Positions 1 to 8,335 of a DNA stretch of 64,000 nt are shown here, piece after piece. Made by a program: the position numbers and the translations under genes. This DNA is from Candidatus Cloacimonadota bacterium (GTDB lineage Bacteria > Cloacimonadota > Cloacimonadia > Cloacimonadales > TCS61), in contig JASUTE010000002.1 in assembly GCA_030445745.1 (NCBI GenBank), forward strand, positions 62,001-126,000, in the 5' to 3' direction. The notes under the pieces were generated by a model. The model did no database searches. It was not told the origin of the DNA and saw only the letters and a list, made by a program, of their open reading frames with translations. Positions within the stretch are counted from its first letter, which is position 1, and every line of letters starts with the position of its first letter.

Positions 1-541
1 ACATTTTTAAATTATATTTATCGGCTAACTGACAAAGTTCTCCAATATTGCATTTACCACATCTGGCACAATTATCTACATTTACAGTTATGCGAATTCC
101 ACAACTTGTATGTTGTAAACAGTGCGGTAGTAAAATTAACACCTTTTTGGGATCAAATTTTTTTTTCAAAGCGTTTGTAAAAGAGTTATTAACATGAACA
201 AACGACTCTCGTATTTTATCTTTTCCTATTCCTACTAATTTACCCAAAAATACGGTAACAGGAAATATAACTCTAATGAATAAGCGTACAGCAAAATTGG
301 AAATAATAAAATTCTTTTCCAAAAAGCAAGTAAGGTAGACCAAAACAGTTCCAAAAATAAGAATCACATAAAATATACGTAGAGCAGTAAGAGATAAATT
401 AGCCAAGATTTCATTTATTTCGTGCAGGCGCGGCGAGATGAACCACCAAAGTAGCGTAGTGATTATCATAAGTAAAACTAAGCTAACTGTAGCTAAGGTA
501 AGAAAAAGATTTTTGCCTTTTGTATTAATATCAAGTGCCAT
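1..541 (-). CDS. DUF116 family membrane protein (3' end outside window)
   Basis: The reading frame starts at an ATG at 541 and stays open to the window edge, giving 180 codons. The N-terminal half shows two hydrophobic segments (about residues 10-35 and 45-80). They are followed by a cysteine-rich part with CLQHTSC and then NCARCGKCNIGELC. This two-segment plus Cys-cluster layout matches the DUF116 family, whose function is unknown. It begins 1 nt after the fmt stop and so is the last visible gene of the fmt operon. The missing part is the C-terminus. The family assignment is by recognition of the Cys motif; the biochemical role is not known. Confidence 0.75.
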   Translation of the reverse strand, partial: MALDINTKGKNLFLTLATVSLVLLMIITTLLWWFISPRLHEINEILANLSLTALRIFYVILIFGTVLVYLTCFLEKNFIISNFAVRLFIRVIFPVTVFLGKLVGIGKDKIRESFVHVNNSFTNALKKKFDPKKVLILLPHCLQHTSCGIRITVNVDNCARCGKCNIGELCQLADKYNLKM

Positions 542-542
542 T

Positions 543-1481
543 CTAGAACTTTTCACCTGGTTGAGGTTGTAGACCCAAACTGTAAGCAAAAGCACTCATT
601 ATCTTCTTTCCAGCTGGTTGAACCCTTTTTAGAATTATATTCTTATCTGCTGTAGCAACCTCTATCCCTTGTTTTTTTATCACCTTCACAACAGTGCCAG
701 GTTCTTGTCTGGAATTTACTTCGGTTACAGTTGTCTCGATTATTTTTATTGGTTTGTCGCGAAATTTGGTTATCGCGGCTGGTTTTTCTGCTAAGCCTCT
801 TACTTTGTTATGTATTTCTATTGCTGTTTTATTCCAATCTATTAACAGATCGGATTTTTCTATTTTTTTGGTATAGGAAGCTTGAGATTCTACTTGCGGA
901 ATAAGTTTATATTCATCATTTTCTATCAATTCTAATGTTTTTAAAACATCCTCTGCACCTTTTTGAGCTAATTTTTCCTGCAAAATTGTAAAACAGTCTT
1001 CTAGTTCTATCTCATATTTCCGCTGATACAATATTGGCCCAGCATCCATTTTAGTTACGATTTTAAAAATAGTATTGCCTGTTACTTTCTCTCCATTAAA
1101 TAGAGCATAATTAATTGGAGCTGCCCCACGATATTTTGGTAGTAAAGATGGATGTAGATTTATGCATCCAAATTTTGCTATTTTTCTTATTTTTTTCTTT
1201 AAAAAACCACCATAAGCAACTGTTACAATAATATCCGGGCTAAATTTTTCTATTTGGTTTAGAACTTCTGAATTATTTACATCTTCTGGTTGTAAGCTGG
1301 TAATTTGCAGATTTTCGGCAGCTATTTTCACAGGAGGAGGTTGTAATTTTCTTTTTCTACCTTTGGGTCTGTCGGGTTTAGTTATTACTAATTTGGGTTT
1401 GTATTTAGTTTGTGCAAGTTTTTGTAAAGTGGGAACAGCAAAAGCTGGTGTTCCTAAAAAAATTATATTATTTAGCTTCAT
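543..1481 (-). CDS. fmt: Methionyl-tRNA formyltransferase
   Basis: Transfers a formyl group from 10-formyl-THF to Met-tRNAfMet to make the initiator tRNA. The 312 residues are the normal length. The formyltransferase domain begins with FLGTPAFAVPTL. Its catalytic triad is visible as N108 and H110 in INLHPSLLP and D146 in KMDAGPI. The RGAAPI loop follows, and the C-terminal tRNA-binding domain occupies roughly residues 205-312. The start overlaps the end of def by 14 nt, the classical def-fmt pair for adding and removing the formyl group. Confidence 0.96.
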   Translation of the reverse strand: MKLNNIIFLGTPAFAVPTLQKLAQTKYKPKLVITKPDRPKGRKRKLQPPPVKIAAENLQITSLQPEDVNNSEVLNQIEKFSPDIIVTVAYGGFLKKKIRKIAKFGCINLHPSLLPKYRGAAPINYALFNGEKVTGNTIFKIVTKMDAGPILYQRKYEIELEDCFTILQEKLAQKGAEDVLKTLELIENDEYKLIPQVESQASYTKKIEKSDLLIDWNKTAIEIHNKVRGLAEKPAAITKFRDKPIKIIETTVTEVNSRQEPGTVVKVIKKQGIEVATADKNIILKRVQPAGKKIMSAFAYSLGLQPQPGEKF

Positions 1482-2034
1482 TCGCAGCGATATTTACCCC
1501 ATTTTTATCAGTTTTTTTCTTTAATTCATTAATTTTACGTTGAATAAGCATTTTTCTGAGTTTTGGAATTTTATCAACAAATAAAATCCCCTCTAGATGG
1601 TCATTTTCGTGCTGAATAGTAATAGCAAACAATCCTTCAGCTGTATAGCGTTTACGCTCACCTTTTGGGTTAGTAGCTTCTACCACCACTTTTTCAGCTC
1701 TAGGAACCTTTTCAAAGATACCAGGCAGGCTTAAACAGCCTTCTTCCGATTCTGTTTCACCTTCCAGTTCAACAATTTTGGGATTTATAAAAACATAGGG
1801 TTCCTTGGTATGTCCTTCACGATACCAGTATGGATCTACCACAAATATACACAAAGATTTACCTACCTGAGGAGATGATAAACCAACTCCATCGGTTTCA
1901 TACATTGTATAGGTGAGATCCTGAATAAAATTCAGGACCTCATCATTAATTTCTTCAACTTTTTTAGCTTTTTGCCTAAGTATTTTATCACCTACTATCC
2001 GAATTGGTAGTAGGTTGGCTTTTCTTTTCTTCAT
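1468..2034 (-). CDS. def: Peptide deformylase
   Basis: Metal-dependent removal of the N-formyl group from nascent proteins. All three family motifs are present: GVGLSSPQ (residues 49-56), EEGCLSLP with metal ligand C100, and QHENDH with H142, E143 and H146. The N-terminus MKKRKANLLPIRI overlaps yajC by 47 nt. Family members usually begin close to the LPIRI segment, but no ATG, GTG or TTG lies there, so the overlapping ATG is taken as the start. No strong Shine-Dalgarno precedes it, which suggests translational coupling to yajC. Confidence 0.96.
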   Translation of the reverse strand: MKKRKANLLPIRIVGDKILRQKAKKVEEINDEVLNFIQDLTYTMYETDGVGLSSPQVGKSLCIFVVDPYWYREGHTKEPYVFINPKIVELEGETESEEGCLSLPGIFEKVPRAEKVVVEATNPKGERKRYTAEGLFAITIQHENDHLEGILFVDKIPKLRKMLIQRKINELKKKTDKNGVNIAANEAK

Positions 2035-2371
2035 TTTTCAAAATTCCAGCTACAGCATTTTTTTGCAGCTCTATTTTTGTATTGGTTGTATCATCGACAC
2101 GAACCATGAAAGTATTTTTATCGTTTTTGATATTCACAACTTTACCAATAATACCACCGTTAGTTATTATTTTGTCGTTTATCTGGATATTATCCAACAT
2201 ATTTTGATGTTCTTTCTGTCTCTTTCTCTGAGGACGGATGATGAGAAAATACAAAATAACGAACATTAGAATAAAAGGCAAAAAGGAAGCAAAAGCGCTA
2301 GGTTGTTGTACTGCTTGCTGTGTTTGTGCGCCTGCCTCACCACCTGCCTGTAGTAAGGTTAAAAACCACAT
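1988..2371 (-). CDS. yajC: Preprotein translocase accessory subunit YajC
   Basis: Single-pass inner-membrane partner of SecDF-SecYEG. The 127-residue protein has one transmembrane segment (FLPFILMFVILYFLIIRPQ, about residues 30-48) ending in the typical IIRPQRKRQKEHQ. A small basic domain follows, with GDKIITNGGIIGKV-like sequence. The N-terminal extension is Gln/Ala-rich, as is common in FCB bacteria. Its stop lies inside def. No secD or secF is visible next to it. Confidence 0.92.
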   Translation of the reverse strand: MWFLTLLQAGGEAGAQTQQAVQQPSAFASFLPFILMFVILYFLIIRPQRKRQKEHQNMLDNIQINDKIITNGGIIGKVVNIKNDKNTFMVRVDDTTNTKIELQKNAVAGILKNEEKKSQPTTNSDSR

Positions 2372-2835
2372 ATTATCTCCTTTAAGTATATTATTATTCT
2401 TATGCTAACATTAGCATAAATTCCAGCCATTATATCATCTGCCATCACCCCCCAGCCTCTGGGAAGCTTTTGCAGAACGTTTACGGGTTCCGGTTTCAAA
2501 ATATCAAAAATTCTAAACAGAATTATAGATAAAATTATTACAAGCAGCTTTTTTGGCAACAAAATAACTGCAAAAAAATAGCCACATACTTCATCAATTA
2601 TTATTTTTCCACTATCATGACCCAATTTTTTTTCTGCTTCCGAGATAAAATAAACTGAAATAAGCGATAGCAGCAATAGAGCAGGGAGTGAATAAATAAC
2701 GTATTCAGTAAAAATATTATCTGGTAATAGCAGATAGATTATCAAGGCTATAAAAGATCCAATTGTTCCCGGCATCACCGGAAAAAAACCCACTTTGAAA
2801 AAAGTGGAAAAAAGCACAGATAGTTTAGCTTTCAT
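2359..2835 (-). CDS. pgpA: Phosphatidylglycerophosphatase A
   Basis: Dephosphorylates phosphatidylglycerol phosphate to phosphatidylglycerol at the inner membrane. The 158-residue protein shows the PgpA signatures: GTIGSF near residue 25, DEVCGYFFAV near 80, and the C-terminal block RIFDILKPEP followed by LPRGWGVMADD. Several hydrophobic segments are present. It overlaps surA upstream by 11 nt and yajC downstream by 13 nt, so it is tightly coupled in the operon. Confidence 0.92.
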   Translation of the reverse strand: MKAKLSVLFSTFFKVGFFPVMPGTIGSFIALIIYLLLPDNIFTEYVIYSLPALLLLSLISVYFISEAEKKLGHDSGKIIIDEVCGYFFAVILLPKKLLVIILSIILFRIFDILKPEPVNVLQKLPRGWGVMADDIMAGIYANVSIRIIIYLKEIICGF

Positions 2836-4093
2836 CTAAAAGAATTTCTACGTAATATTTTTCTCGCAATTTATCTAAATACTTTTCATAAAGATCCAAT
2901 TGTTTTTGATTGCGTACATACACTCTAAGGTTATCTTTTATCTCTTCATATCTGTATTTTCTGGAAGGAATTTTTTCTAATTTTGCCAGAATATAGAAAA
3001 CATTATCCTGTTTAATAATCTGGGAATATTCTCCGTAATCCAGATTTTTTAAATAAGAAGCGAACTTTTCGGGATATTCTTCTGGAGTAAATTCGCCAAT
3101 AATGCCACCATTGGCAGCAGAAGAATCATCCATAGAATATTCTCGCGCTAATTTAGTAAAATCGGCTCCGTTATCCAATTGTTTTTTAATTTTTTCTATT
3201 ATTTTTTTTGCTCTTTCTACATCCTGTTGATTTGGTTCTACCATTTTTAAAATATGCCGCACTCTAATCTCGTCATCTTTTTTGTCGACCATCTGTATAA
3301 TATGATAACCCAAATGAGTTTTTACAACATCGCTTATTTCTCCTTCATTTAAACTGAAAGCTGCTTTTTCAAATGGTTTCACCATGGTACCTCTACCAAT
3401 ATAACCCAGATCTCCTCCATTTTTAGCGTTGGGACCATCACTTTTCTGTTTCGCTAACTCAATAAAAGAACCTCCAGCCAAAAGCTGATCTCTTATCTTG
3501 TTTATCTCTATCAAGGCATTTTTTTTTGTTTCTTCACTAACAGTTATTTCACGCATTATCATACCAATCTTGTCTTTAGATGCTCTTTGAGGCATTTCTT
3601 TTAAATTTTCCTGGTAATAATCTTTTAACTCTGCTTCTGTGATGGTAACATTTTGTCTTATTTCGTTTTGAATTATCTTTTCTTTAAGCATTTGCTCACG
3701 AATCATTTCAGCGTAATATTCTTTAAGTTCCAAGGGTGTTAAATTTTGCTTTTTCAGTTCTTTTCTAAACTGCTCTTCACTGGGAAATTGATTTATAATG
3801 CGCTGCAATTCATCTTCAGCCATCGATTTTACCTGTAGATCATCTATCTCGTATTCTTGGGCATCAGCTTCCATTACTAACAATTTGGTATCTATCATAT
3901 CGTTTAAAACTTCCAATTTATCTATGTTAGCTCCGCTAATAACTCCAGCAGCCTGTAATTGGCTTATCTGCTGTTCCAGTTCACTTTGCAAAATTATTTC
4001 TCTACCTACTTTTGCCACAATTGTATCTAAAACTTCTGCTTTTGCTACTACAAACACGCTTAGAATTAAGAGTATGAATAATAATTTCCTCAT
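2825..4093 (-). CDS. surA: SurA-like periplasmic peptidyl-prolyl isomerase/chaperone
   Basis: Periplasmic folding factor for outer-membrane proteins. The 422 residues comprise a signal peptide (MRKLLFILLILSVFVVAKA), a SurA-type N-terminal chaperone domain (about 20-165), and two parvulin (PpiC) domains. The first parvulin domain contains NGGDLGYIGRGTMVKPFE and HLGYHII (about 170-265). The second contains RHILKMVEP and NGGIIGEF (about 275-375). A short C-terminal helix follows. It follows a second parvulin gene by 12 nt, as is common for surA/prsA pairs in this group. Confidence 0.88.
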   Translation of the reverse strand: MRKLLFILLILSVFVVAKAEVLDTIVAKVGREIILQSELEQQISQLQAAGVISGANIDKLEVLNDMIDTKLLVMEADAQEYEIDDLQVKSMAEDELQRIINQFPSEEQFRKELKKQNLTPLELKEYYAEMIREQMLKEKIIQNEIRQNVTITEAELKDYYQENLKEMPQRASKDKIGMIMREITVSEETKKNALIEINKIRDQLLAGGSFIELAKQKSDGPNAKNGGDLGYIGRGTMVKPFEKAAFSLNEGEISDVVKTHLGYHIIQMVDKKDDEIRVRHILKMVEPNQQDVERAKKIIEKIKKQLDNGADFTKLAREYSMDDSSAANGGIIGEFTPEEYPEKFASYLKNLDYGEYSQIIKQDNVFYILAKLEKIPSRKYRYEEIKDNLRVYVRNQKQLDLYEKYLDKLREKYYVEILLDES

Positions 4094-4105
4094 TCAATCT
4101 GCTCC

Positions 4106-4915
4106 TTAAAGATTTTTACTTATATTAGCTTCTGATTTCAATCTATCCAAAAGCTGTTGATAAATCTTTTCCTTTTTCTGTTCTATTAAAATTTTTCGTA
4201 TCTCTGGTTTAGCTTCTGGAAAGGTTTTTCCCAAATCTACAGTGCGAACATTATGATACATCACAATGTAATAGCCTTTATCTGTCTTCACAGTTTGAAA
4301 ATGCCATTTTTTTAGATTTTCCAAAGCATTCCAAATTTCATCTGGCATTTCCGATTGGGAAAGAAAACCAGCATAACCGCTTTTAGAAGCTATATCTTCT
4401 TCCGAATATTTTCTGGCTGCTTGGTCGAAACTAAGTTCTTTGGATTGAATTTTACGAGAAACTTCTTTTATTAGGGCTTCCTCTTGGCAAAAAATTCGCT
4501 GTACCTCGTATTGCTTAACTTTTTTGGTATATTTATTTTTGTGAATTCGATAGTAGTTAAAAAGTTCTTCTTCATCTACTTGGATATCTTTTAAGGTTTT
4601 TGCTAACAGCGCATTGGCTTTTATTTTTTTAGTAGCATTTTCTATTTTAACTTTAACTTCTGGTTTTGCAGATACTTTTTGTTCATCTGCTTCCTGTGCC
4701 ATTAAGGTAAGATTAATCCAGCTATCTATGAAAGCTTGTTTTTGCTCTGGTGTCATATTTTTAAGCTCCTCAGAAGAAAAACTGGCATTAAATTCCTCTT
4801 TTGTAAGGACATCGCCATCTACTTTCGCCATAAAATCTGTTTCTTGTGGTTTCTCTACTTGCTGCGAACAAGCAATAAAAAAAAATATAAATAAAAATAG
4901 ATATACCGCTTTCAC
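4106..4915 (-). CDS. Parvulin-type peptidyl-prolyl isomerase lipoprotein (PrsA-like)
   Basis: Lipoprotein folding factor. The signal peptide MKAVYLFLFIFFFIAC ends in a lipobox with Cys16. An N-terminal SurA-like helical region (about 30-130) is followed by one degenerate PpiC domain (about 130-230), recognisable from EEDIASKSGYAGFLSQSEMP and TDKGYYIVMYH. It sits immediately upstream of surA in the same operon, so a role in outer-membrane protein maturation is inferred. The family call is firm; activity is uncertain because single PpiC domains of this kind are often catalytically weak. Confidence 0.82.
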   Translation of the reverse strand: MKAVYLFLFIFFFIACSQQVEKPQETDFMAKVDGDVLTKEEFNASFSSEELKNMTPEQKQAFIDSWINLTLMAQEADEQKVSAKPEVKVKIENATKKIKANALLAKTLKDIQVDEEELFNYYRIHKNKYTKKVKQYEVQRIFCQEEALIKEVSRKIQSKELSFDQAARKYSEEDIASKSGYAGFLSQSEMPDEIWNALENLKKWHFQTVKTDKGYYIVMYHNVRTVDLGKTFPEAKPEIRKILIEQKKEKIYQQLLDRLKSEANISKNL

Positions 4916-4926
4916 CTTATCCTCAC

Positions 4927-6180
4927 TTATTCATCTAAAACAGGCGTTGTATAAATAATTCGTATCGCAGGCCTTAGGTTTTCATCGTTATTAAATTTAG
5001 TAGCGAATTTAATAAATTCAAAATCGGCATCTTCCTCCAGTGAACGGAAAATAAGACCATAATAGTCTATTTCTTCAGCTACAATTTTTTGCAATATCTT
5101 GGTAATATCCAAGCTATATTTATCTTCTTCAGAATCTACTGTTGAATCATTAGAATAACTCACAAAAGTGTAATCCTCGTAGTAATTGGGTGGGAAAGTG
5201 GCATCTTCACTTGTTAACACATAAGGCCGCAGAGTAAATATAGTTCTTTCAGGAAATTGCTCTTCCAGTTGCTTATGCAATATTATCTCTGCTTTGTTTA
5301 TGGTCATTCTACGAAGATCTTCTGTAGTGTTTATGTTTTGCAAGTTTTCTATCATAGTTTCAGCAGAAAAATCAATGTTCATATACATTTTTACTGGTAA
5401 TATATTACTGATTTTAAGTTCATTTTCAAATTTCTCGAATTCAGTATTATCCCCATCAATTTTTTCCGATAGAATAATATCAGAACTGACTTCTTCTTCG
5501 TATGTTAGCATACTGTCAGCTTCACTGCTAATGTAATTAAATTTTAAAGAAGGAGAAAAACTAGATTCCAAAGAAAAGAATTCTACAAAGCTGTTTGCTG
5601 CTTCTTCTTCGGCATAAATGGCAATACCATTTTCTGCTATTAGGCTATCTACCACTAATTTTCCTTCTACTTCATTATAAAATTTTTCGGAAGCGATAGA
5701 AATAATGGTGCTGTCTGCCCAGTCTGTAAGTTCATATTCAAAATCAATGTCGGAAAATGCATCTGGTTGCCACTGAGTACTATCAGTTGCATTTTGCCAG
5801 TTAACATAGTTTTCTTTCCAAGCCTGATTTATTCTAGCAAATTTTAATGCTCTAGCAAAATTAAGAGAATCTTTATTAACTAAAGTAAGTTGTAATTGGT
5901 TATTTTCAATTGATTCTACAGTATCGGGTAGAGAAGTAAATTTTATTAGGCTTTTTACCTTGGCATTATCAAAATTTCCTACAATTATTTTGTTATTATT
6001 TGTGTATGTTTCCAAACTATCCTGGTAACTATAGCAGTTTTTGAAAAGAGAAGTATCTGTTAGAACTATTTCTGTTGGTTCTGGTCCTTCGTTTAAACCT
6101 ACAGGATTATTTTTTTTTGTGCAGGAAAAAACAAGTACAATCATAAAAATCGATAGTGAACTGAGCTTTATTAATTTCAT
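4927..6180 (-). CDS. Lipoprotein of unknown function
   Basis: I do not recognise a named family. The protein has 417 residues with a lipoprotein signal (IFMIVLVFSC, Cys20). The body is acidic and rich in Ser, Asp, Glu and aromatic residues, and it ends in PAIRIIYTTP. Such a C-terminus, together with regularly spaced IILHKQL/ILSEKI-type strands, suggests an exported beta-sandwich (DNRLRE-like) protein; this is only an impression. It is the first gene of the minus-strand operon after the dnaA-proximal intergenic region and precedes two parvulin-type chaperones. Confidence 0.6.
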   Translation of the reverse strand: MKLIKLSSLSIFMIVLVFSCTKKNNPVGLNEGPEPTEIVLTDTSLFKNCYSYQDSLETYTNNNKIIVGNFDNAKVKSLIKFTSLPDTVESIENNQLQLTLVNKDSLNFARALKFARINQAWKENYVNWQNATDSTQWQPDAFSDIDFEYELTDWADSTIISIASEKFYNEVEGKLVVDSLIAENGIAIYAEEEAANSFVEFFSLESSFSPSLKFNYISSEADSMLTYEEEVSSDIILSEKIDGDNTEFEKFENELKISNILPVKMYMNIDFSAETMIENLQNINTTEDLRRMTINKAEIILHKQLEEQFPERTIFTLRPYVLTSEDATFPPNYYEDYTFVSYSNDSTVDSEEDKYSLDITKILQKIVAEEIDYYGLIFRSLEEDADFEFIKFATKFNNDENLRPAIRIIYTTPVLDE

Positions 6181-6211
6181 TATTTCTTCTCCTAATTTAT
6201 TAATTAAAGAA

Positions 6212-6420
6212 TTAAGTAGTATTAGTAGTCTGTGTGAATATGAGTATAAGAACTTATATTTTTTGCTAACTTCACTCTACCAACACTTTTAATTTTATTA
6301 TTATTTAGTGAACAAATTGTGGATAACTTGGTAATTTGTCCATATTTATCCACAATTTTATCAAAAAAGGCGATTATCTTAGGCTTATACACAGTAATAA
6401 ACATCCTTTTATGTGAATAA
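6212..6420. other. Candidate oriC, part 1: DnaA-box cluster downstream of dnaA
   Basis: The dnaA-proximal gap (6181-6427) contains two perfect DnaA boxes (TTATCCACA): 6318-6326 on the minus strand and 6346-6354 on the plus strand. It also has TTATACACA at 6385-6393, TTATTCACA at 6412-6420 (minus) and ATATTCACA at 6233-6241 (minus). The sequence is strongly AT-rich. A run of TAG-type triplets (6212-6230) lies directly beside the last box and resembles a DnaA-trio unwinding element. Box matches are seen directly; origin function is inferred. Confidence 0.6.
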
Positions 6421-6427
6421 GTGGATA

Positions 6428-7771
6428 TCACTTTTTAATCTCTTTAATAAGCTTTTCTATCTGAATTCTGAAATTTTTATCCAATTTAAATTTCTCTTCC
6501 ACAGTTTTTTTGGCATGCAACACTGTGGTGTGGTCTTTTCTTTTGTAATACTGTGCTATTTCCTTCAGGGAAAGCTGGGTAATGAGTAGGTTGGAAAGAT
6601 ACATCGCTACTTGGCGTGGGAAGGCGATATTTTTCTTTCTGGTTTTATCGAAGATCTGAGTAGTTGTTATATTATAGGCATCACAAACCTTCTCGGTAAT
6701 AGTTTCCAGATTTACTTCCTTAATTTTGTCCGAGATCATATCTACCAGAATTTCGTGAGCAATATCCACAGTTATATCTTCTGTGTCCAAATTATTGTAG
6801 GAAGCATAAGCTAAAATTCTAATAAGAGAGCCTTCTAAAGCCCGAATATTGCTAGTGATGTGTTCTGCGATGAAATCGATAACTTTGTCTTGCAGTTCTA
6901 TATTTTCAGCTTCAGCTTTTTTACGTAAAATAGCTACCCTAGTTTCAAAAACAGGGCTTTTCAAATCTGCTAATAGTCCCCATTCGAATCTGGTTATCAA
7001 TCTTTTTTCCAAATCAGGGATATCTTTAGGTGGCCGATCGCTAGTTAGCACAATTTGTTTCTTTTTTTCGTATAATGAGTTAAAAGTATGGAAAAATTCC
7101 TCCTGAGTTTGCTCTTTTTTAGAAAGAAAGTGGACATCGTCTATCAAAAGTAGGTCAAAATTACGATATTTATTTCTAAAGGAGGGCATTTTGTTATTTC
7201 GAATTGCATCTATCATCTCATTGGTAAATTCTTCTGTAGTAGTGTAAAAAATATTCCTAGTACCGTTTTCTTCTATCACAAAATTTCCTACAGCTTGCAT
7301 CAGATGTGTTTTTCCCATACCAGACTCGCCGTATATAAAAAGTGGATTATAGATATTACCAGGCGATTCAGCAACAGCTAACGAAGCAGAATGGGCAAAT
7401 TTATTGTTGGCTCCTATTACAAACTCACTAAAGTTGTATTTAGGGTTAAGCTTTGTGTTGTGAGTAGTAGGAAAATTATCGTTCAATGGCTGAGAAAGAG
7501 GCTTTTTTTCCTCTTTCTTAGCTTGAGTTAAACCTGTAAAAACTGTATTAAACTTCTGTTTATAAATACTGTAATAAATTTCGGAAACAAGCTCACTGTA
7601 GTTATGATTCAAATACTCTGCTATAAATTTGGAAGGTACTTTTATCTGCAGTTCGTTGTCTTGAATGTTTATAAGCTGGGTTTCAGTAAACCAAGTATTA
7701 AATCCCTGCTCACTGATATTTTGTTGAAGTGTTTCTAGGACATTTCTCCATATTTCATTGTAATCATGCAT
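6428..7771 (-). CDS. dnaA: Chromosomal replication initiator DnaA
   Basis: Replication initiator ATPase. Domain I covers about residues 1-80. A short linker is followed by the AAA+ domain with Walker A GESGMGKT (about 148-155) and Walker B LLLIDDVHFLS. The C-terminal box-binding domain carries the signature DHTTVLHAKK. I place the start at the ATG at 7771, preceded by GGAG with 9 nt spacing, rather than at the upstream in-frame TTG at 7786. DnaA boxes on both sides of the gene suggest both origin function and autoregulation. Confidence 0.97.
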   Translation of the reverse strand: MHDYNEIWRNVLETLQQNISEQGFNTWFTETQLINIQDNELQIKVPSKFIAEYLNHNYSELVSEIYYSIYKQKFNTVFTGLTQAKKEEKKPLSQPLNDNFPTTHNTKLNPKYNFSEFVIGANNKFAHSASLAVAESPGNIYNPLFIYGESGMGKTHLMQAVGNFVIEENGTRNIFYTTTEEFTNEMIDAIRNNKMPSFRNKYRNFDLLLIDDVHFLSKKEQTQEEFFHTFNSLYEKKKQIVLTSDRPPKDIPDLEKRLITRFEWGLLADLKSPVFETRVAILRKKAEAENIELQDKVIDFIAEHITSNIRALEGSLIRILAYASYNNLDTEDITVDIAHEILVDMISDKIKEVNLETITEKVCDAYNITTTQIFDKTRKKNIAFPRQVAMYLSNLLITQLSLKEIAQYYKRKDHTTVLHAKKTVEEKFKLDKNFRIQIEKLIKEIKK

Positions 7772-8335
7772 AGTAATAGACTCCAAAATTTATTTTTTTA
7801 TTATAAATAATCCACAAATTCACTCTTTTCATTATATATGACACATAAATGAGCTAATTTATTATAAAACATATAATAACAAACTCATATCTTAGCTTTA
7901 TATAAGAAGTTATCCACATTCGTTAAATATAGTGTGTATAACTTTCAATCTCCGATTCACTACGTCAAAATGCTGCTAAAATTTTATCAGTCAAGTTCAA
8001 AAAAAAGTGCTTGAAATTTGCTTTTATGCTGTTTTAAAGTGGTAATAGACTATATGTAAAAAAGTTAAATTATTTATTTTATAAATTATGATTTTGCAAA
8101 ATAGAGTGCTAAGTTTCAAGAACACAGCAAATTAATGAAATTTTTTTTATTTAATAAACTGGTTTTGCTAAAATAGCAACTATAACCAGATATTTCCCCT
8201 AAAATCTGCAATTTTCAAAAAAAAGAAAATGTTTAATGTGAAACTAGTACACGCAGTCGAGTTAAAATGTTTGACAAACAGAAGATGATAAAACTATTGG
8301 AAATGCTATAGTTAAATGTAAGTAGAGGAAAAAAG
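7772..8335. other. Candidate oriC, part 2: AT-rich gap upstream of dnaA with DnaA boxes
   Basis: This 564-nt divergent gap between dnaA (minus) and tyrS (plus) has no convincing gene. It contains a perfect DnaA box (7910-7918), a TTATACACA box on the minus strand (7933-7941) and a one-mismatch box, TAATCCACA (7808-7816). Long AT-rich stretches follow (about 8040-8220). The dnaA promoter must lie here, and the boxes probably allow DnaA autoregulation. A TTGACA hexamer at 8271-8276 points towards tyrS, but I see no well-spaced -10. Together with the cluster on the other side of dnaA this could form a bipartite origin. Confidence 0.55.

Noticed and set aside
6222-6431. Open frame of 69 codons on the minus strand between dnaA and the lipoprotein gene
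   Set aside because: It spans the DnaA boxes and AT-rich origin sequence, has no family resemblance and no ribosome site; the codons simply read through box sequences.
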